A stretch of DNA of 10,445 nt from JBGPFS01 sp041483455 (GTDB lineage: Bacteria > Chloroflexota > Limnocylindria > Limnocylindrales > CSP1-4): assembly GCA_041483455.1 (NCBI GenBank), contig JBGPFS010000076.1, positions 1 through 10,445 of the forward strand. The letters are read 5' to 3'. The notes under the pieces were generated by a model. That model was not told where the DNA came from. It did not search any database and worked only from the letters and a program-made list of their open reading frames with translations. Positions 6,342 to 10,445 of the stretch are shown piece after piece (position 1 is the stretch's first letter; each line of letters opens with the position of its first letter). A program made the translations under genes and the position numbers.

Positions 6342-9300
6342 CCCGGACCGAGCGTGGCTCGCTGCGTCGGAGCGTCATCGGCGTCGGTCCCGGCGGGCGG
6401 CTGTGACGAGGCGGCACTCCGTGCGCGAGGCGAGGGGAGGCCACCTGGCTCCACGACCGCGGGCGAGGCGACGCCCGCGGGCGCCGTCGGGCCCAGCGCG
6501 AAGACGGCGAGCCGACCGGCGATCCGTGCCGCGAGCTCGCGCTCCAGCCGGCGGCGCCGGACCAGCGCAACGCCGAGCGTCCCGAGCGCCGCCAGGATGA
6601 CCGAACCGATCCCGAGACCGGTCGACGGCACCGCGGCGATCGGGCCGAGTCCGGCCTGGCGACCGGCCGGGGCCGGGTCCCCGGCGGGGGTCGAGGGTGC
6701 GGCGGCATCGGAGGCCATCGGAGCGGACGATCCGGCCGGGGGATCTGCCGAGGTCGAGACCAGCGGGATCGGTTCGCCGATCTCGCCGACCCGGGCCACG
6801 TCCGCCGGGGACGCCACGAGGACGAAGAGCCCGACCGCGTCGTGCTCGACCAGACCCGTGACGTTGAGCGCGTCATCGACGGCCAGCAGCTCGGCCAGCG
6901 ACGCGGCGGCTCCGGTCAGCCGGATCCGGCCGGTCGCCGTTCCGTCATCGACCTCGACGTCCGGACCGACGACCGACGCGACGAGACCGCCGACCCGCAC
7001 CCGCCGACCGAGGGCGGAAGCAAGATCATCGAGGTCCACGTCCGGCGGCGCCCCGGAGCCGGCGATGGGAGTGGCGCCCGAGCCCGGACTCGCGCCGGCG
7101 CCGGCGGTGGTGCGGGATCCCTTGCCGGCCCCGCCCGGCTCGATCGGCCCGACCGAGACGTCGGACGGCCTGCGCACGACGATCGCGAACCGCCGATCCA
7201 GCGATGTCGGGTACGGCCGCCGGACGATCCCGACGACGGTCGCGGCGCGGCCTTCGATGAGGGCGGTCGAGGGGATCTGCGAACCGGCCAGGCCGGCCAC
7301 GACGATGCGGACCGTGCCGACCGCGACCTCGGCACGCCAGAGCGTTCCGAGCCGGCGGACCGTTTCGACCCGGCCGACGATCCGGACGAGCAGCCACTCG
7401 TCGTCGACGGTGGGGGCGCGAGCGAGCCGACGGGGAGCCGGTTCTCCCGGGTGGCCGAGCAGCTCGACGGTCGACGCCCGGATGCGCGGCGCGCCGTAGG
7501 CGCTCCCGAGCTCGCCGGCGATCCTGACCCGGTCGCCGACCGCCGGCGCTGCGGCGTCCTTCGGGAGCAAGACCTCGACAGCCCCCGAAGCATCCTCGAC
7601 GATCGTCCGGCGGCCGCTCGAATCGAGCAGATCGACCGGCACGACGACGACGCCTTCGACCGCGACCGAGCCGCGGACGAGCTTGAGAACGACACCGATC
7701 GACCGAACGGTCGGATCGATCGGAGTGCCGGACGCGGAAGGAGCGTGGGCCGGGCCGGACGAAGGGGCGGGACTCGCGGACGGGTACGGGCTCGGCTCCA
7801 TGCCTTCGACGATCCAGAGGTCGTCCGGATCGCGGAGGTAGATCCGGTAGCCGTCGGAGCGGCCACGGCGGCTGGCGCGCTGGCCGACGACGCCGGTCAC
7901 CTCGACGGCGGTCCCCTTGGTCAGCTGGGTCGGGTCGATCCCGGCTGCGGGCTCGGCCACGACGCGCACGGAGATCCCGTCGGCCGCGACGAGCGTGGCC
8001 GTCACGGCTCCTCCGCTGCCGGGCGCGGGCGCGTGCAGAACGGCGCCGGTGTACGTGACGAGCTGCGCCTCCGTGGCTTCGCCGAGGTCGGTCCCGGTGA
8101 TCTTCATCGGCGTCGGCGGCTCGTCTGGCGCACCGATGACGACGTCTCCCGCCAGGGCCGGTCGGATCTCGAGCTCACCGTACGGATCGGCCAGGACACC
8201 CTCGACCTCGACCTCGAGGCCACGCGCCGGTCGAGTGGCCGACATCGGCAGCCGCACGAAGATCCCCGCGGTCGCGTCTTCGATGGCCACGAGGCGATCG
8301 AGCGGGAACCGACCAGCCTCGGCGGTGACGGTGCCGGAGACGCGGACCCGGGTTCCGATCGGAAGCGCCCGAACGCTCTCGATCGTGGCGGGTCCGACCG
8401 ACGGCGACGGGCTGGCGCTCGGAGCCGGCGTGGACGTCGCGGTGGGCGCCGGCGAAGGGGTGGGGGTGGTCGTCGGCGTCGGGCTCGGTGGCGCGATCGG
8501 GGTGAGGTCCCCGCCGATCGTCACGTAGGCGCGGTAGCCCGTCGTGCCGGTTCCGGTCGAATCATGCTGTCCGACGGAACCCACGAACCGGACCGCATCC
8601 CCGCGACCGGGCACGAGGCCGCCGAGGGCCGAGGCGCCGACGATCGCGCGGACGGGCCCGCTCCCATCGTCCACGAGCAGCCCGAGCCCATCCGCATAGC
8701 TCGTCGGCGCCTCGACGATCGTGCCTTCGGCGACCACACGGATCCCCTCGGTCGACTCGTCGACTCCGCCCGTGGCGACGAGGACGGGGGCCGGCAGGAC
8801 CGTCCCGCCGAGCGCGCTCACGTCCGCCTCGGCGATGCGCACGACCCGCATGCCATAGCGGGTGTCGAGCTGGCCGGCGATCCGAATCACGACCCCGGCG
8901 GGCAGGGCGTCGGCGACCGGCGCGTCGAGGTAGAGCGCGATCCCGGCCGTCTCATCCTGGATGAACGCGGTCCGACCGGCTTCGAGGGCCCCGAGCGAGG
9001 TCGTAAGCACGCCCTGGATCGTCACGGTCGACCCGTCGGCCAGGCCGCGAACCCCGGAGATCGACACCGGGGCTGCGCTCGGCGTGGGCGTCGGCGTGGG
9101 CGTCGGGGTCGGGCTGGCTGACGGGCTCGGTTCCGGTGTGCGCGTGGGGGTGGGAGTCGGCGTGGGAGTCGGCGTGGCTGACGGGCTCGGTTCCGGCGTG
9201 GGCGTGGGCGTCGTGGTCGGTTCGGGCGTCGGCGTGCCCTTGGGCGTGGGCGAAGGCGAAGGCGTGGACGTCGGGCTCGGTTCGGGCGTCGGCGTGGGTG

Positions 9301-10018
9301 TCGGCGTTGGCGTGGGCGTGACGCTCGGGCTGGCTGACGGGCTCGCGCTGGGCAACGGCGCCGGCACTGGCGGCGCGGCCAGGTCCTGGGCCGCGGGAGC
9401 CCCGTTGACCCGCCAGTCGACGGCGTTGACGTTCGTGTCGGTCGTGTTGCCCGCGAGCCCGCCCGGAGCGCGCTCGATGCTCGAGCCAGCCGACGGCGCC
9501 GAGGCCGCCGCCCCTTCGACGAACCCGTTCGTCGCGTCGCCCCAGCCAACGGCGTCGATCGGGGCGCCTCCGACGGGTCGCAGGGCGAGTGCCCCACCGG
9601 TCGCCGCGAGACCCCCGCTGTACGTCTCGTCGGCGATCAGCGCGAACGATCCGCTCACGTTCGCGAGCAGGAGGTGGCGTCCCGGTTCGATCTCGGTCGT
9701 CACGGTCCAGGTCGCCTTGCGGGTCACGGTCGTGCCGCTCGACGTGATGTAGATCAGTTCGAGCCCCGCGAGGTCCGCGACGGCCGAACCCGCGTTCGTC
9801 AGCTCGACGTACTCGTCCGAGGCGGTCGCTCCTCCGGTGACGACCTCGGCCAGGAGCAGACCACCCGACGTCGGCCAGGTGGGTGTCGCGATGACTCGTG
9901 GATCCGCGAGGTCCCCGGCCGGGCTCGGCGGGCTTGCGGGGCCGGCCCCCGAGGCGAGCGTGACGATCGTCAGGGCGAGTACGAGCGCAGCCGGGACCGC
10001 GCGCCGGGCACGAGGCAT
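6338..10018 (-). CDS. Secreted, membrane-anchored lamin-tail and multi-OB-fold protein
   Basis: 1226 residues. A signal peptide (1-25) has basic PRARR then a hydrophobic core; ATG 10018 is chosen because GGGAGG lies 6 bases upstream and the signal peptide follows at once, although the frame is open to 10192. Residues 50-204 resemble a lamin-tail domain (LLLAEVVTGG...DEYVELTN...ADLAGLELIYI, ending VDWRV). A Pro/Thr/Ser linker (221-316) follows. Then come about seven beta-rich OB-like units: 318-400, 415-505, 543-630, 638-737, 770-855, 864-956 and 993-1080, recognised by repeats of G-x-V-x-V-x-G-x-V, I-x-D-x-(T/S)-(A/G)-G-(I/A) and a G-Y/YG step. Low-complexity linkers sit at 506-541, 741-766 and 957-990. 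VPSTG (1130-1134), a membrane segment (1135-1153), RRRR and a 69-residue tail end it. No nuclease or protease motif is seen. In known proteins, lamin-tail plus OB domains accompany extracellular nucleases, so binding of nucleic acid or cell-surface polymer is plausible but inferred. Confidence 0.9.
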   Translation of the reverse strand: MPRARRAVPAALVLALTIVTLASGAGPASPPSPAGDLADPRVIATPTWPTSGGLLLAEVVTGGATASDEYVELTNAGSAVADLAGLELIYITSSGTTVTRKATWTVTTEIEPGRHLLLANVSGSFALIADETYSGGLAATGGALALRPVGGAPIDAVGWGDATNGFVEGAAASAPSAGSSIERAPGGLAGNTTDTNVNAVDWRVNGAPAAQDLAAPPVPAPLPSASPSASPSVTPTPTPTPTPTPEPSPTSTPSPSPTPKGTPTPEPTTTPTPTPEPSPSATPTPTPTPTPTRTPEPSPSASPTPTPTPTPTPSAAPVSISGVRGLADGSTVTIQGVLTTSLGALEAGRTAFIQDETAGIALYLDAPVADALPAGVVIRIAGQLDTRYGMRVVRIAEADVSALGGTVLPAPVLVATGGVDESTEGIRVVAEGTIVEAPTSYADGLGLLVDDGSGPVRAIVGASALGGLVPGRGDAVRFVGSVGQHDSTGTGTTGYRAYVTIGGDLTPIAPPSPTPTTTPTPSPAPTATSTPAPSASPSPSVGPATIESVRALPIGTRVRVSGTVTAEAGRFPLDRLVAIEDATAGIFVRLPMSATRPARGLEVEVEGVLADPYGELEIRPALAGDVVIGAPDEPPTPMKITGTDLGEATEAQLVTYTGAVLHAPAPGSGGAVTATLVAADGISVRVVAEPAAGIDPTQLTKGTAVEVTGVVGQRASRRGRSDGYRIYLRDPDDLWIVEGMEPSPYPSASPAPSSGPAHAPSASGTPIDPTVRSIGVVLKLVRGSVAVEGVVVVPVDLLDSSGRRTIVEDASGAVEVLLPKDAAAPAVGDRVRIAGELGSAYGAPRIRASTVELLGHPGEPAPRRLARAPTVDDEWLLVRIVGRVETVRRLGTLWRAEVAVGTVRIVVAGLAGSQIPSTALIEGRAATVVGIVRRPYPTSLDRRFAIVVRRPSDVSVGPIEPGGAGKGSRTTAGAGASPGSGATPIAGSGAPPDVDLDDLASALGRRVRVGGLVASVVGPDVEVDDGTATGRIRLTGAAASLAELLAVDDALNVTGLVEHDAVGLFVLVASPADVARVGEIGEPIPLVSTSADPPAGSSAPMASDAAAPSTPAGDPAPAGRQAGLGPIAAVPSTGLGIGSVILAALGTLGVALVRRRRLERELAARIAGRLAVFALGPTAPAGVASPAVVEPGGLPSPRARSAASSQPPAGTDADDAPTQRATLGPG
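8396..8500 (-). repeat. Second Pro/Thr/Ser linker in the lamin-tail protein
   Basis: Encodes residues 507-541, alternating Pro with Thr, Ser or Ala, between the second and third OB-like units. The DNA shows the same GTCGGCGTGGG-type short-period composition as the longer linker but with less exact repetition. Confidence 0.75.
9071..9358 (-). repeat. Low-complexity Pro/Thr/Ser linker, tandem-like repeat DNA
   Basis: Encodes residues 221-316 of the lamin-tail protein. On the plus strand it is built from hexamer-like GGCGTG and GGCGTC units with longer repeated blocks: the block containing GGCTGACGGGCTCGGTTCCG occurs near 9115 and again near 9175. At protein level this gives PTPTPTPTPT runs separated by EPSPSA or EPSPTS. 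Such linkers are flexible or wall-spanning in secreted proteins. Slippage during replication could change the length. Confidence 0.85.
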
Positions 10019-10319
10019 GGACGACCTCCCGGCGGAGCTGGCGGGCAGGGGCGGAGCCCTGTTGTAGCGGCTCGGCCTCATCGCCGGATCGCGAGCGGCT
10101 TCGCCGAGGCCCACCGGGGCCTTCACGGGGCCTTCACGGCGGATGCGCGGCGGATGCGCGGCGGATGCGCGGCGGATGCGCGGCGTCCCCATCTACCCGG
10201 AGCCGTCGCTCGGCCGTGGCTTCCTCTAGGATGTCTACAGCGCTCGCCTCCCGGCGGGCCCTTCGCCCTGCCGGACCCAGATCCGCGATCGACCCCCGAC
10301 GAGCGTCCCAGGAGGAACC
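10019..10319. other. Intergenic region between divergent genes
   Basis: About 300 bases separate the lamin-tail gene (-) from the right-edge gene (+). The minus strand has GGGAGG at 10030-10025 as the lamin-tail ribosome binding site and a weak -10-like TACAAC near 10063-10068 without a matching -35. The middle holds the 11-bp repeat array (10115-10185). On the plus strand the least GC-rich patch, around 10219-10240, contains TAGGAT (10227-10232), a possible -10 for the rightward gene with no good -35. AGGAGG at 10310-10315 is a strong ribosome binding site for that gene. I see no coding sequence: the minus-strand open frames here are repeat-driven and lack their own start signals. Confidence 0.6.
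10115..10185. repeat. Six phased 11-bp tandem repeats of two types
   Basis: Two copies of CGGGGCCTTCA (10115-10125, 10126-10136) run without a break into four exact copies of CGGCGGATGCG (10137-10147, 10148-10158, 10159-10169, 10170-10180), ending in a partial CGGCG. All six units have the same 11-bp length and begin CGG. Eleven bases is about one helical turn, so a protein binding each unit would sit on one face of the DNA. The position between divergent genes suits a regulatory array; simple replication slippage is the alternative. Confidence 0.85.
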
Positions 10320-10445
10320 GTGGCCCGCGCCTAGCAGACCGTACGCGCCGAAGCCCGACGGCGGCACCGCGCTGCGACCGCCGAGGTGCTCGTCGAGGGT
10401 GCCGATGCCGAGTCGAGCAGCGTGCCGGCCGGCATTCGCGGCCCG
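10320..10445 (+). CDS. Start of an unidentified rightward gene with an in-frame amber codon (3' end outside window)
   Basis: AGGAGG (10310-10315) lies 4 bases before GTG 10320, the best start signal on this strand. The frame reads M-A-R-A, then TAG (10332-10334), then stays open to the window end: QTVRAEARRRHRAATAEVLV and beyond, 37 codons with third positions that are mostly G or C, as expected for coding DNA here. The visible part is basic and then acidic, with no domain I recognise. Possible explanations: a CAG-to-TAG change (natural mutation or sequence error) that truncates the protein; a start further on, such as GTG 10386 or ATG 10405 in another frame, neither with an equally good ribosome binding site; or readthrough. 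I cannot decide between them from the window. Confidence 0.5.

Noticed and set aside
5379..9121. Long plus-strand open frames across the udp and lamin-tail genes
   Set aside because: Low-complexity Arg/Asp/Ser/Pro translations antisense to genes with clear domains, ribosome binding sites and a promoter.
9071..9358. Non-coding minisatellite
   Set aside because: The repeats keep frame and encode a typical Pro/Thr/Ser linker between recognisable secreted domains.
10115..10185. CRISPR array
   Set aside because: Units are 11 bp, contiguous and without spacers.
10019..10192. N-terminal extension of the lamin-tail protein through the 11-bp repeats (RIRRASAAHPP repeats)
   Set aside because: The repeat-encoded peptide precedes a complete signal peptide, and GGGAGG plus ATG 10018 give a proper start; the extension is an open frame by chance in repeat DNA.
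10134..10367. Small minus-strand gene opposite the right-edge gene
   Set aside because: Its start lacks a ribosome binding site, half of it is repeat or intergenic, and the plus strand carries the better start signal and codon pattern.

Overview
The window is a high-GC chromosomal segment from a bacterium with GC-rich third codon positions, frequent GTG/TTG starts and strong AGGAGG-type ribosome binding sites. A very small DUF5679-like zinc-ribbon gene, a lamin-tail/OB-fold surface protein and the overall composition fit Chloroflexota (possibly a Limnocylindria-like lineage). That placement is inference; nothing here proves it. I see no phage, transposon, CRISPR array, tRNA or rRNA.

Layout, left to right. 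(1) 1-503 (+): the 3' end of a ribosomal protein S20 gene (rpsT) whose product carries a Lys/Ala/Pro-rich, histone-H1-like tail of roughly 145 residues. It ends in two perfect GC-rich hairpins. (2) 685-4943 (-): a glycolytic operon transcribed gap -> pgk -> eno -> small four-TM membrane protein. The last three genes are joined by 4-base stop/start overlaps (ATGA, then GTGA). (3) 5215-6263 (-): a uridine phosphorylase-like gene followed by a 46-residue zinc-ribbon gene. They probably share a recognisable sigma70-type promoter at 6312-6341, and a 13-bp hairpin terminator follows at 5158-5187. (4) 6338-10018 (-): a 1226-residue secreted, membrane-anchored protein with a signal peptide, lamin-tail domain, Pro/Thr linkers, about seven OB-like beta units, and a VPSTG-TM-RRRR segment. 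(5) 10019-10319: an intergenic region with six phased 11-bp tandem repeats. (6) 10320-10445 (+): the start of a divergent gene with an excellent ribosome binding site but an in-frame amber codon at codon 5.

Functionally, gap, pgk and eno encode the lower glycolytic steps (tpi and gpm are absent from the cluster), and the uridine phosphorylase is a pyrimidine-salvage enzyme. The large surface protein combines folds also found in extracellular nucleases and DNA-binding proteins, but it has no catalytic domain that I can recognise. The items most worth a second look are the S20 tail, the lamin-tail/OB protein, the 11-bp repeat array, and the amber codon in the right-edge gene. I found no convincing complete new system; the surface protein is the best candidate for undescribed biology.
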